Shown: positions 47,509 to 64,000, counted from the stretch's first letter. The stretch: DNA of 64,000 nt from Hormiphora californensis (GCA_020137815.1 CM035357.1:7489315-7553314), one strand, 5' to 3'. The notes: generated by a model from the sequence alone, not told the origin. Translations and numbers: made by a program.

Positions 47509-47735
47509 AGGCCCTCGTCAGGTGACAGTATCACACTGTCAGGCCAATACACTGACCGCGGTTCTTATCTTGCACTTGAAAGAAATAAGGTCAGACCAGT
47601 GACAGGTGTCAGTGACACCGTGTCACATTGCCACCCTGATATCACACGAAAAACACCAAGAGCTGGGGACACCCTGTCCGAGCATTGGCCTGGCCCTATT
47701 CTCAGAACTGCGGTCAGAGCATTGAGCTGACAGGG
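47509..47735. repeat. Dispersed short repeat, copy 3, with inverted partner
   Basis: CACTGTCAGGCCAATACACTGA and GTCAGAGCATTGAGCTGACA motifs in opposite orientation bound about 225 bp. Confidence 0.55.
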
Positions 47736-47753
47736 AACACCCCAGTACCACGT

Positions 47754-48052
47754 ATGAAGATCATGCTTGATTTCGGAGTGTATAATACTGGATCCTGCTA
47801 CTATGGGTGCCTCATGCATGATCATTGCTATGGTCAAAGGTGGGCCTCATGTGTGTCTCAGCTGGGTTGTTGAGTAAGGGGGTAGAGACTAGAGGTCCAT
47901 ATATATCACTAAATCTTTGTTGTTACTCAAAAACTAAACCTGGTAGCAATGACATATGCAGAAGTCCCCAATTTGCAAACTGTAAGTGTTTGTCAACAGA
48001 CCCTCCGAAATTCCACATTAAATCCACCACATGTCTGATGTCGTGCAAGTAG
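47754..48052 (+). CDS. Small Cys-rich protein, possible phospholipase-A2-like fragment
   Basis: Two exons fit in phase (47754-47839 and 47947-48052) and encode 63 residues with eight Cys. The string CYYGCLMHDHCYG contains the C..HD.CY pattern of the phospholipase A2 active site. The second exon adds CRSPQFANCKC and a C-terminal CLMSCK. The intron acceptor lacks a pyrimidine tract, and no signal peptide precedes the ATG, so a 5' exon may be missing or destroyed by the repeat just upstream. Calling it a phospholipase is tentative. Confidence 0.35.
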
Positions 48053-48176
48053 TTGAATTGTAATCCATTGTGTGTGTGAGATCTATGTCACGTGATTCTT
48101 GCTTGTTAAGCCACTCTCCACACTCTCTCTCGTTGCCATTGCAAGAAACTCCACAAAGTCTCTGTAATTACACACC

Positions 48177-51100
48177 ATGTCCTCTTCTTCCTCTTCAAGG
48201 TATATTATCAATTTGTATCTAAAATACCGGATTCCCTGATTTTTGTTTTAGTTTAACCAATATTGTACTTAAGTTTATTTTCTGTGCGTTGTTTCTTGTC
48301 CTCATCTGTCAACGTCTTTTCAGAGTTTGCGGGCTGGTATTGCTATTCGTTGGTCTTGTTACGGGAGAATTAACTCAGATTCCCGAACTGACAGTCACTG
48401 AGGGACCTTCTGGTGGTTCTGTTGTTAAAGGTGAGCTAATTAACTAATAATTAACTAATAATAATTATAATTAACATATAATTAACCTATAGTTAACTGC
48501 AAAAGCTATCAAATACGTACTGTAAAGTCTGAATTTGTTTAAATTTGGCATTATTCCCATATATTCCCAGGTAACAGGTTTGATTTCACCTGCAAGGCAG
48601 AGACAAGTGCGGATCTGTCAGTGACCTACAGCTGGAGGCGGATCACCAACCTCAACTCTTTAAATCCTACCTACGAGACACTGTCTACTGTCAACACGGG
48701 ATCTGAGGGAGTGTACATTGAGTATAATGCACAGGTGAGTGTGATTTGGCTGACTTATTTCCTGTGGCATCATATGTACCTGTTTTTACGACTCATGTGT
48801 AACCATGTAACCATGGTAATAACAGGGGTAATAACAGACCCACGGTAATAAAAGAATGTGTGACCATGAATGTGTAACCATGGTAATAACAGAATTCACC
48901 TCCAGGACTCAGCATTCTACTTTTGCGTTGTTACATCTGGTGACTTTGTAACTTCAAGCGACGGAGCCTACCTGGAGGTGGGTTACCTTGATGATTTTGA
49001 GGATGGTGCAGGACCCTCAGCGGTCACCTACTCAGAGGCCCGCCTGACAGTGGAGTTACAATGCAGTATTCCCGATAGTAATCCTTACCCCACTGTGACT
49101 TGGTACAAGCAGGGTGTTCCCTTCACTGCTGAGAACGCTATCATGGCCAGGTGAACAATCAAAATATAGTAGCAGAGTAACTAGAGTTGATTAGAGCATT
49201 TCAAAGAGGGAGAACTAGCAGATATAGATGTAGCGAAAACATAAACAGAAAAACTAGCTGTTAAATAATCTCCCCCAGAGACCCGAAGGGCCATTAACCC
49301 CATCCCCCCAGAGACTCCAAGGGACGTCCCTCCAACTTGGTGATATTCGACATCACTGTCTCTGATTCTGGAGAGTACTATTGTGGTGTCTCTAACAGCA
49401 TTACCCAAACATTCTACGGGACTGATAGTGCTTATGTGAGGATTGAGGTTGGCGCTACAACTACGGGAAGCTGGGATCCAGTCCGGGTTGTACCTAACTA
49501 TGATGTAAGATATACTTCGATATCGGATATAATAATTGCAAGAATATCGGGGTACCATCCCTTTCCATCACCCTCTATTTCTAATTACCTAAATGCACAC
49601 TTCATCACTCGATTAATAACCCCTCTTTTTGCAGTACCAAGGAACAGAGGGAACGACCATCACGTTGTATGCAGGTGTTGCTAGTCGTCCCAAGGCCGAC
49701 TACATCTGGAGTATCGATGGTGTCACAATTACCACAGGAGACAGGTTAGTTGCCAGGATATATTCGTTACCATAGTGATACAGTTTAGTTGCCACGGTGT
49801 TCGTTATCATGGCGATACAATAATTCTAATTTCACTTGTCACATCAACCACCCTTGTTACCCCACAGGTTTTCCTTTGATGATTACGACCGGTCCCTGAT
49901 CATCTCGGATCTCCAGACGACCGATCAGGGAACCTATGTGGTGACATACGAGCAGGATGGTGTGAGTGAGGGTACTATTAATGTTGTCTTGGATGTCATT
50001 GAGAAGGTGGAAGCTGAGGGAGATGTATACGACTATGCTACTGTTGAGGGTTCGTTCTAACCACCATATATGGGAGATGACAAAATTTGGCCATCCTTTG
50101 TGTCTCTTCACATACAGCCACCACTATAGCAGTTCCGCGTTACTGCAATCCCTTCTAAACCTCCCTATCTCCAGGCGAGGATCTGGATCTGGATTGTGGC
50201 TGCTCTGGCTCACCCCCTGATTGGGTTCAATACAGTACAGACTCACCTGCTACTCAGTGGCTCAAAAACGGCAATCTCCTCACTAACGGTAATCTGTACT
50301 TCCCCCGCCATCTCTATTCTTGTTCAGTGTTGTTGAGTAACAATGATGTACCATATTAATCGCAGTCCTGTAACCTCTTTCTCTCGCCCACAGACAGTAA
50401 AACTGAGGTATATGTGACAGTGAATAATAAGAACACTGGTAAAGCGCTGGTAAAAAGTGTCTCGGATGGGGATTCTGGCACATACGCCTGTACATGTTTT
50501 AACCAGGTATATTTGAGTCGCATGACTCGGTTACGAAGTCACCCCTTTTATTGCATACAGTGAGCTATACTAACGCGGAGGGGTAATTTCATTACCAATC
50601 GCTTGACATTGTTTAAACAATTTTACCGTTGCTGACAGTTGAAACTCAACATTTCAGGCGGAGTTCCTGTCCTTTACAAAGAATGTGTTTGTAGCTGATG
50701 AGATGGTAGCATTGAGTATCGCATCACAGAGGGAGGGATGGGGTCTGGTGGGGTCCACTGTTTCCATATCTTGTGTGGCTGAGGGGGTACCCCGGCCAAA
50801 CATTGATTGGTATACTGGAGGTAGTAAAGTGGTAGAGGGGGTCTTTCCACGATCAAAAGCTGGATTTACAATCAAGTAAGTGGGGGTCTACTGTTTCCAT
50901 ATCTTGTGTGGCTGAGGGGGTACCCCGGCCAAACATTGATTGGTATACTGGAGGTAGTAAAGTGGTAGAAGGGGTATTTCCACGATCAAAAGCTGGATTT
51001 ACAATCAAGTAAGTGATGTGAACACTCTGTAGTACCGGCCCACACCCAATTCATTCACACAGTATAGAAAGTAGTTCCTCAAGGCTCAATCCGTGAGAGT

Positions 51101-52035
51101 AAAACAGATCCCTTTCTTATCCACCTTTGCTAATTGCTGTTGACTAACCACCCTCTTCCCTCGCTAGATACGTCCGAAGTATGTTCAAGACCATCAGCTA
51201 TCTAGTGTTGGATGACTCAGAAAACCAGGATAGTGGGCAGTTTACGTGTATGGCCCACCACAGTGTGAAGGGAACCCAATACAACGCAACGTCCACCTCC
51301 ACCCTCACCATCGCATACCCTACCTCCTCCCGGATCCAATGCCTCAACACCACAGTCGAGGAAGGATCTGCAGCTACCATTGTTTGCGGAGTAAGTGGTG
51401 TTCCCATGCCAACCGTGACATACACCAAGATAAATGAGACTGATGGGAGTCTCATTACCCTGGATGAGAGTTTCGGGTATGTCACCAACACCAGTTACTT
51501 TGTAATCCACAATGTGCAACTCTCCGATATGGGCCAGTACCGGGGATACGCAACTAACAAAGATACAGGAGGGTTCCTTGCGAGGTTCGATGTCATTACA
51601 CTAACAGTCACCGCCAAATCCTCCCAGATGTCCATGAATGCTATCATTGGGTTGTCTGTTCTAGTTGCCTTCCTGCTCCTGGGAGGTCTGGTGTGTCTCA
51701 TTCTATTGGGACGGTGGAAGAGGGAGAAGGAATTTAACGAAGAGGTAGCCAGGTTGGTTGCAGAGAGGGAAGATACTGTTGCAGAGATGCAGCAGCGATT
51801 ACAACTGAGGAGCATGGAGAATGTAGCACCTGTTCTTGGTAACCCCCTGCACCAGCTCACCGAGGCTAGGAGGCAGATGCCATCCTTCTATGCAGCCAAC
51901 ATTGCTGCCATGGCAACTGCCCCCGCTACCAAGGCCCTTCCTCCCTCGATGAGGGTGAAGAAGAGGAGGGGTGGCAGTGTTATCTCCAGTTCAATGAGCG
52001 AGGTGGAGGAGACTGGACGTGCAGGGGACATGTGA
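48177..52035 (+). CDS. Type I membrane protein with about six Ig-like domains
   Basis: Exons 48177-48199, 48324-48430, 48571-48734, 48906-49150, 49312-49504, 49635-49744, 49868-50049, 50175-50288, 50394-50506, 50658-50875 and 51168-52035 close in phase and give 778 residues. The start has a signal peptide (VCGLVLLFVGLVTGE). Ig-like folds follow, with Cys/Trp/Tyr-x-Cys patterns such as FTCKAE...FYFCVV, LQCSI...YYCGVS, DCGCSG...YACTC and SCVAEG...FTCMAH. The third lacks the Cys pair and the sixth has lost its second Cys (YRGYA). A transmembrane helix (IIGLSVLVAFLLLGGLVCLI) lies near 51640-51710. The cytoplasmic tail of about 115 residues contains a short coiled coil and no recognised signalling motif. 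It is an adhesion or recognition receptor by architecture; the ligand is unknown. Confidence 0.85.
50755..51008 (+). repeat. Tandem duplication of half an Ig exon with its donor
   Basis: The 3' half of exon 10 with the donor ATCAA|GTAAGTG (50755-50880) is repeated at 50882-51008 with only a few changes. The second copy has a donor but no acceptor of its own. Confidence 0.9.
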
Positions 52036-52335
52036 TGTGTTCGTGCTGGCAAGGAGGTGGTGATCCCGTGGGTGATGAGAGGTGAGGAGATGATGTCACC
52101 TGGTGGGGTGGATCTATCGGACAGAAACAACAAACTATCCCTCCCTGCCTACTGTGTTATCTGAGTTTCGGACTGTCGTCAGAGTTACATGGTGGGTGGG
52201 GAGGGAAAGAGAAACTTCTTGTCAGCAGTGTTTATATGTAAATCGCAAGTGTAAATGTATCTGTACAGAATCATTGTAAATATCCTTTCCAATCAGTTGA
52301 TCAGCAAATTAAAATCAGTCTTTTTGATTCGTTAA

Positions 52336-52421
52336 TCTGCTCTGTCAGAGCATTGGCCTGACCCATTCTCGTTTCTCTGCAGAGCGCGCGAGAACTGTGG
52401 TCAGAGCATTGGCCTGACAGT
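52336..52421 (+). repeat. Dispersed short repeat, copy 4
   Basis: Two direct copies of GTCAGAGCATTGGCCTGAC surround a GCGCGCGAGAACTGTG core; CTGTCAG at the left and CTGACAG at the right face each other. Confidence 0.7.
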
Positions 52422-52541
52422 AACTGCTTCATATTTTGAATGACTGCTTGAAAATATCGAAGTTTGGTAGAGGTCTTCAACGCAAAAAGAAGTTGGTTAA
52501 TGGTTATTTCATTTGCAGAGAATGTATACTTCGTGGGGTGT

Positions 52542-53147
52542 TCAACAGGCGTTTATGTAGATTGCCACCGCTTCTTTCCCTTTTGAACCCAAGCCACCTT
52601 TCTGGCACTTTTTAGAGTCTTTTGGAATGGGTTTCTTGAGATGTAACGCTGAACCACAGTATTTCCCTCCCTCACCCAATGCTATCCAAATTTGCCCTGA
52701 AACATGTTGATTTTGACTATGAACCAAACAACAAAGTGTGTGTCGCTCACCATAGGGGCGCGACGTGCCCAAACCACGGGTTAATTCGAAGGGTATTTAA
52801 AAAAAAGTATGTCGCCAAGCAGGAGTCTTACGTCTTTGTTTCATGGCAAGTTCTCTACACCTCAACAGCATGTCACCATGGTTACCATCACTAGCTGCCT
52901 TGTTACCATGGTTACCAGCCGCCTTGTTACCAGCCGCCTTGTTACCATGGTTACCAGCCGCCTTGTTACCATGGTTACCAGCTGCCTTGTACCCTGCCAC
53001 GGGTCTAAACCTTCCTTCATCTCTCTTGTAGCAGCCTGCATACACCAAACAACGGTGACCACGGGCTACTGCAGACTCTGGAACTAGGCAGAGTAGAGCA
53101 AGGAGAACTAGTAACATATGTGTGTGCTGTATAAGTAGGTCTGGCAT
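52542..53147 (-). CDS. Small secreted WSC-like protein with GNHGNKAA repeats
   Basis: Two minus-strand exons (52832-53147, then 52542-52696) join in phase 1 and give 156 residues. A signal peptide MLLVLLALLCLVPESAVA begins at the second Met. The mature part opens CLVYAGCYKRDEGRFRP. It continues through a variable stretch of about five KAAGNHGN units, then LRCRELAMKQRRQIWIALGE and KCQKGGLGSKGKEAVAIYIN. The spacing CYxxxxxR...C..LA...IWIAL..G.YCG...C..GG...A.YIN resembles a WSC carbohydrate-binding domain. The repeat interrupts the usual short loop and is encoded by a DNA minisatellite, so copy number may vary between individuals. No AATAAA was identified. Confidence 0.6.
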
Positions 53148-53352
53148 AGAACATTATATGCTGGTATTTTGTATTGAGGTAGGGATAAAAAGTCTTCAGG
53201 GGAATATCTAACAGGGGTTATCTAGATCCAATCACTTTCTGAGAAATCATTGGCCCAGGCATATTTTATCATTCTTGCGGAATCGAGTGATAATTTATGG
53301 ATTAAAAGTTAGTGATGCAGCTGTAGGTTCTGGAAGGTGTTGTGCACCTTAA

Positions 53353-54744
53353 GGGTACGCTAACCAAAAATTTTTTTCGAGTGCAGGGAAATCTCTCACC
53401 GTAGGGTTGTAGGCCATGCCAAGGAGACCTCAAATATGCAATTTGAGCTCTCAAGTCGAATTCATATTTTTGCTACAGCTGTTTAAAAAATGTCCTGAAA
53501 ATACGTTTTTGGCATATCAAAAAATTTTTTTTAAAGATAGGAGCATGAAAATTTGGGGATTTGAAGAGGACATGAAGGTGAATAACCACAAAAATTTTTT
53601 TTGCAATCCGAGCTGATTTCCGGTCCTGAGAAGGATTTCTTTTTTTCCACTTTAACGCCCTATTTGGCAAAGTTCCGAAAACATGTGAAAGCTGTAAATT
53701 GGTGAAAAGTTGCGTCTAACGATTATCTAAGTGGCCATAAATTTTAGGCGCGTCCTTATTTGAGATAAGCTGTACAGAATTTTTTTTTGTGAAAGCCGTC
53801 ATTTCAGAAATAAATAAATTCCCTGTATCTCAAAAACGGCTGATCGTAGAGACCTGAGACTATGCTTAAACGATTCAGAAGGTCCGATTTTGGGGGGGTC
53901 TTCTGAGAGACATTTTGCTCCTACTTCAACCGTTTTTGCTGTAATTGCGAAAAACAAATTCTATGAAAAGGGCAAAAGCTAAACTCCAATATCCTGTATT
54001 TAGGGAATTTTGGCTAAGAAAGGACCGAAACTATGGAAAAATATGTAACAAGCTAATTCCTTCACTATTTGGTCCATATGGGTCCCTATAATCACCAAAA
54101 ACAAAATCACAAAAAATCCACGATGGCGAAGATGGGTTTTTGTTTTTCGCAATTACAGCAAAAACGGTTGAAGTAGGAGCAAAATGTCTCTCAGAAGACC
54201 CCCCCAAAATCGGACCTTCTGAATCGTTTAAGCATAGTCTCAGGTCTCTACGATCAGCCGTTTTTGAGATACAGGGAATTTATTTATTTCTGAAATGACG
54301 GCTTTCACAAAAAAAAATTCTGTACAGCTTATCTCAAATAAGGACGCGCCTAAAATTTATGGCCACTTAGATAATCGTTAGACGCAACTTTTCACCAATT
54401 TACAGCTTTCACATGTTTTCGGAACTTTGCCAAATAGGGCGTTAAAGTGGAAAAAAAGAAATCCTTCTCAGGACCGGAAATCAGCTCGGATTGCAAAAAA
54501 AATTTTTGTGGTTATTCACCTTCATGTCCTCTTCAAATCCCCAAATTTTCATGCTCCTATCTTTAAAAAAATTTTTTTGATATGCCAAAAACGTATTTTC
54601 AGGACATTTTTTAAACAGCTGTAGCAAAAATATGAATTCGACTTGAGAGCTCAAATTGCATATTTGAGGTCTCCTTGGCATGGCCTACAACCCTACGGTG
54701 AGAGATTTCCCTGCACTCGAAAAAAATTTTTGGTTAGCGTACCC
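53353..54744. mobile_element. 1.39-kb near-perfect palindrome flanked by TTAA
   Basis: Ends GGGTACGCTAACC face each other, and TTAA abuts both (53349-53352 and 54745-54748). The arms are about 600 bp each and nearly identical. The loop of about 180 bp (53958-54139) is unique. TTAA sites point to a piggyBac- or Kolobok-type non-autonomous element. The mirrored open frames in the arms are by-products of symmetry. Confidence 0.85.
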
Positions 54745-54748
54745 TTAA

Positions 54749-55267
54749 TCTAGATGAGATTAAACTTTAGGTACCGAATTTATTTTGTTATCAATCGGAT
54801 AATTTATCAGCATTTTTAAGGAAACACCGCTCACCGTGCCTGTTATCATCGCTCCTATTTCGGAATTCCTAAACATTATTGTCTCCTCTGGAAATTGAAT
54901 AATGGCCGCGGCTTCCTCAGATTTCAAAACGACCGCCCGGTATAATTCCTACTGCAATGTCTACTGCAATTCTGACAACAATACTCCCGTGAAACTGAAT
55001 TCTTTCCACGCACGTGTAAAAACACAAAACAGTTAACCGGATTTAGCAACACTGTTTGATAATGATATTACACATGCACATATATAACACTGCGTATTCA
55101 GCTGCAGTCTTGTTTGTCTCTCGAAGGATCTCCATTCTCTGAATTCTGGGCAGCATCTCCCCTTATCGATCCAGAAGACCGGAGAGAGGGGTAATTTTGA
55201 AAATATAATAAATTAAATTTACTCCGTTATCAGCTCTTATCAGCTCGCTCCCCCATCTCGTATAATA
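54749..55267. other. Upstream region of the protease gene
   Basis: No coding signal is visible. The stretch probably contains the promoter and 5' UTR of the gene starting at 55268. Confidence 0.4.
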
Positions 55268-60118
<4,851 letters not shown>

Positions 60119-61140
60119 ATGAAGGCGAGCTAGAGACTTGTAGCGCCTTGAAATGAAAGGTATCATACTCTGGACTTATCTGTCAGTGCGATGCCTGACC
60201 ACTCTCATACTCTGTATTGAACTTCTGATTTCTGTGGCAGAACGAATGAAATTTTTATGATTTTACACCTTTATCACATTATATTTCTTAAAAACCCTTT
60301 ATGAACTGAGTTTTAGGTCTCATGTGGTCACCCATATGGCCACTAAAATGCAATTAAACCGAACATACATAGTTATATTTCTCAGCTAATATTTCTTTCT
60401 CTTCCCATTCTCGGCTAGCACTGCAGCTGTGGTTAATTTTGACCGGGAAGTAAAGGTATCCCTCACATATTGTGATTTGATCCTCATTTGGAATTTGAGG
60501 GATGGAATTTTCGTACATATCATACATAGTCCTTTGTATTATGTAAACCCGCTTGATTACACTATATTAGCCTTGGTAAATAGGTACACGCAATGCTCTC
60601 AAATCTCACAGGAGCTGAAGTCTCGTCTCTATTATAAGTTGGAGATGAACTTCAAGAAGTGGCCGACAGACTGCTGTAAAGCTGTTGCTCACACTTTTGG
60701 AACTTCCAGTGGAAGTTTTTTTTTTTTTTTTTTCGTATCTTCTCCGCATCCATAGTTTTGCAAGGAGTTAACCTTTGTTTCTGTATCTCAAGGGCTGCCT
60801 TACAAAACATGAATTCACCGCGCCCCATCTTGCCCTCTGTCTTTTCGACACGAACGCTGCACAGCCCTGCTCTCTCCGTCACATGAGTATAGACTGCTAA
60901 TTGAATATCAACATTGATGGTTGCTCTTCAATCAAGAGTCGCACGAGAGAGCAGCGTGGTTGTACAGCTAGACAACATGGTTTGGGATGGCATTAGTTCC
61001 GACGGCACAACCTTATACAGCGCTTGGCCAGCGCGGGGTGAACCTGCCAGGGCCGTCCCGACCACTCTCTTTTTTCAGAAAGAGCCTAAAATTTACGAGC
61101 TACAATTGGTAATTTGGGTCGGGACTGCACCCTAGCAAGT
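60119..61140. other. Intergenic, no gene recognised
   Basis: The stretch contains the protease 3' flank, a poly-T run at about 60718-60733 and short open frames without domains. Confidence 0.45.
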
Positions 61141-61155
61141 GTAGTTGATAGAAGT

Positions 61156-61156
<1 letters not shown>

Positions 61157-61214
<58 letters not shown>

Positions 61215-61243
61215 GAGAGAGAGAGAGAGAAAGAGGGAGAACG
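61157..61243. repeat. (GA)n microsatellite
   Basis: A GA run of about 80 bp with minor interruptions. Confidence 0.95.
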
Positions 61244-61392
61244 GATAAAATCAGTGGAAGTTTGTTAATATTTTCGAATGACGTTTAACATGCCAGTCCC
61301 CAAAATTACCACTCCAGTTGCCATGACAACCCAATGGGTGCGCTAGTCATATATGTAGCAATAAAATTTGTATGGGGTGCAGCTGTATAGTC

Positions 61393-62795
61393 GGGGGGGG
61401 GGGGGATCAACATTTAACTGCGTGACACTCATGCCAGTTAGGGTGGGTGGGTGTACGAGGGGTCCGGCAGTTATTATTATAAGTTGTACACTTAACTGGC
61501 TAAAAATAGGGGGTCTAGGGGTGTTTAAATTTAAATTTAAATAACTGCTCTAAATGGCCGATTTTTTGAAGTTTTCAACCCCCTTTTTCACGCGCTCGTT
61601 ATTTTTTGCGCGCCTATCACATGTGTGTGGCGAATATTTTTTACGCATGCCACTCTAAGTGTCTCATACTAACCAATTCGGAATTCGGATCCGTTACCTA
61701 AACTGGTCTGTATTGTTCTTAGTTGATGGCAGTTGATTTTAGACACAATATATATGACTGGTATCGCCCTGCTGCTGTGCGCGGGCATATCAACTAACTA
61801 CTATTAGATAGTAGTGGTGCTAAAGCTGAAGTCTAAAGGATTGTTTCTATTCGGTTTGAGTACTATATAAGTGATTGTGAAACAGTAGTATTGAGTACTT
61901 ATGTGCCTCGCCCGGCTAATCTAGTGAATCTCCTTGCTGTACAGCTTGTTAAACAAGGAAGTGAAACTAGAGGGTTCTGTACAGAGTTTCTCTTTACTAT
62001 TCACATCATTTACATTCTAAAAATATGATGACTGGTATCGCCCTGCTGCTGTGCGCGGGCATATCAACTAACTACTATTAGATAGTAGTGGTACTAAAGC
62101 TGAAGTCTAAAGGATTGTTTCTATTCGGTTTGAGTACTATATAAGTGATTGTGAAACAGTAGTATTGAGTACTTATGTGCCTCGCCCGGCTAATCTAGTG
62201 AATCTCCTTGCTGTACAGCTTGTTAAACAAGGAAGTGAAACTAGAGGGTTCTGTACAGAGTTTCTCTTTACTATTCACATCATTTACATTCTAAAAATAT
62301 GATGACTGGTATCGCCCTGCTGCTGTGCGCGGGCATATCAACTAACTACTATTAGATAGTAGTGGTACTAAAGCTGAAGTCTAAAGGATTGTTTCTATTC
62401 GGTTTGAGTACTATATAAGTGATTGTGAAACAGTAGTATTGAGTACTTATGTGCCTCGCCCGGCTAATCTAGTGAATCTCCTTGCTGTACAGCTTGTTAA
62501 ACAAGGAAGTGAAACTAGAGGGTTCTGTACAGAGTTTCTCTTTACTATTCACATCATTTACATTCTAAAAATATAAGTCTCTCCGTGTCTTTCGTGCTAT
62601 TTTTAGCTCCCTTTTAGCTAGATTTGGGGGGTGGGTCTACATTTTCAGATGTGCAGTGGCGGCAGTTAAATGTGGGACTTAAGTGCAAAATATGTGGGGG
62701 GTGGTGGGTGTCAAAAATTTTTTGAAAATTTGGCAGTTATCGGCATGAGTGTCATGCAGTTAAGTGTTGATCCCCCCCCCCCCCCCCCCCCCCCG
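61393..62795. mobile_element. Poly-G-ended element with 8-bp duplication, carrying a 273-bp tandem repeat
   Basis: A G run followed by GATCAACA(T/C)TTAACTGC and TGACACTCATGCC forms the left end and recurs inverted at the right end. GTATAGTC flanks both sides (61385-61392 and 62796-62803). No transposase is present. The poly-G end and 8-bp duplication resemble the element at 25517-28589. Confidence 0.75.
61754..62575. repeat. Three tandem copies of a 273-bp unit
   Basis: Units begin GACTGGTATCGCCCTGCTGC at 61756, 62031 and 62304 and are nearly identical. Each has a TATA-like ACTATATAAG and a short palindrome around CTTGTTAAACAAG. No open frame is conserved. Confidence 0.9.
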
Positions 62796-62803
62796 GTATA
62801 GTC

Positions 62804-63210
62804 ACTATACCGTGTACTATCATCGTGTCGTCATAACATGATGATCTCTCTACAATATAGTGAAGGAAGAGAGAATTAAAAAAGTGAGGATGTTAGGTGC
62901 AGTGATCTCTGCAGTAGTATGACCTCACAACTTGCTGCAACAGATTCAATTGCTGCATGTCTACTGACAGATCACAGTGGAAAATGTGGGCGAGGGTGTT
63001 GCCTCTAAGATACCCCTCATTTTAGGATCCTCTATAACAATGATCCTCTGCAATGATTTTTTGATCGCATGGGGTTCTGATCCTCGAGGTAGGTTCAATT
63101 GAGCGTACGCCGCATCCATTTTGAAACAGTTTTCAAAACATTGCACGGTCACGTGATCATCACGTGACAAGTGACGTCATCTTCAGCATGCACTTGCGAG
63201 TAGCCGCCGG
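62804..63210. other. Intergenic, no gene recognised
   Basis: No exon chain is visible. A short palindromic cluster of CACGTGA motifs occurs near 63149-63171. Confidence 0.4.
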
Positions 63211-63211
63211 T

Positions 63212-63219
63212 GAGAGAGA

Positions 63220-63256
<37 letters not shown>

Positions 63257-63388
63257 GGGACATGATTCTAACATGAGTGCAATTACCTCAAACAGATGCC
63301 GCTCAAGGGACTGGCCACGTGATGTTTAGGAGACTATCTGGTTGGACGATGTTTCAGATGACAAGCTTCACGATTGGATCCCATCCGC

Positions 63389-63481
<93 letters not shown>

Positions 63482-63715
63482 TCTCTCCCTCCCTCTACAT
63501 CTTTCTCCATCCGTCTCTCCCTCTTTTTCTATCTCTCCCCCTCTTTCTCCATCCATATCTTTCTATCTCTTTCTCTCCTCCTCTCTCTCTCTCTCACTCT
63601 TTCTCCATCTATCTCTCTCTATTTCTCTCTGCTTGCACCTCTATTCATAGCAAGCTCCAACAGCTGAAAGACAGAGAGAAGAGAAAAGAGGAATGAAAGA
63701 CTTAGTAAGAAAGAT

Positions 63716-63769
<54 letters not shown>

Positions 63770-63953
63770 CTCTCCCCCTCTCTCTCCCTCAGCGTGCTTG
63801 TCGTGTATGTTTTGTGTACAAGTAGTAGTGGTGTACCCCCGAGGAGACAGTGATCATGCTAAGCCTGCTTCCTCCCACTTTTGACCGCAAAAACCGCCCT
63901 GCTGCTGCTGCTGCTACGCTCCATTGATCATATAACAAGGTATATATGCTAGA

Positions 63954-64000
<47 letters not shown>
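63212..64000. repeat. CT and GA microsatellite field at the window end
   Basis: (GA)n occupies 63212-63256 and about 63958-64000 (running off the window). (CT)n and CT-rich sequence occupies 63392-63630 and 63719-63790. Open frames here are Ser/Leu or Glu/Arg repeats and not genes. Confidence 0.9.

Noticed and set aside
53416-54681. Mirrored 65-66 codon open frames on both strands
   Set aside because: They are pairs produced by the palindrome's symmetry and contain no domain.
60429-60755. 108-codon open frame after the protease gene
   Set aside because: No domain, no splice partners and ends in a poly-T run; probably chance.

Overview
The window is animal nuclear DNA. Its genes have many short introns with GT..AG borders, there are AATAAA signals, and the domain set is metazoan: a delta-catenin/p120-type armadillo protein with a C-terminal PDZ ligand, an immunoglobulin-superfamily receptor, a leucine-rich-repeat-receptor-like GPCR, ShK-domain proteins, and a papain-type protease. 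The compact genes, the large number of ShK modules and the very dense CT/GA microsatellites make a non-bilaterian animal likely, and a sponge is my best guess. The species cannot be fixed from sequence alone.

Layout. 1-1089: 3' end of a class A GPCR. 1130-2070: a mobile element filled with GATCGAATCGA minisatellite. 4342-21606 (+): an 18-exon delta-catenin-like gene, with a 1.6-kb coding exon (16906-18537) in one intron that looks like an alternative start or cassette; another intron holds about 2.4 kb of homopolymer-corrupted assembly (8660-11060). 23015-29389 (+): a ZC3H4/Suppressor-of-sable type CCCH zinc-finger gene whose last intron carries three transposons nested inside each other. 29861-32083 (+): an STN1-like gene (CST telomere/replication complex) with an extra N-terminal region and three frame breaks. 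33977-34939 (+): an unrecognised 170-residue protein. 35992-40301 (-): a secreted protein with ten ShK modules on symmetric phase 1-1 exons. 40927-47389: remains of non-LTR retrotransposons, including a 3-kb block present twice, the first copy partly corrupted. 47754-48052 (+): a small possible phospholipase-A2-like gene. 48177-52035 (+): a type I membrane protein with about six Ig-like domains. 52542-53147 (-): a small secreted WSC-like protein. 53353-54744: a 1.4-kb near-perfect palindrome between TTAA sites. 55268-60118 (+): a papain-family protease with one ShK module inside the proenzyme and ten more after the catalytic domain. 61393-62795: a poly-G-ended element carrying a 273-bp tandem repeat. 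The last 1.2 kb is mostly CT/GA microsatellite.

Exon models were assembled by hand from splice signals. For the catenin, zinc-finger, ShK, Ig, WSC-like and protease genes every exon phase closes exactly, which is the main support for the models. The genes are not an operon and do not act together, apart from the ShK and protease genes sharing a module. The most striking feature shared across the window is that tandem repeats sit exactly on exon-intron borders in at least five places in four unrelated genes.
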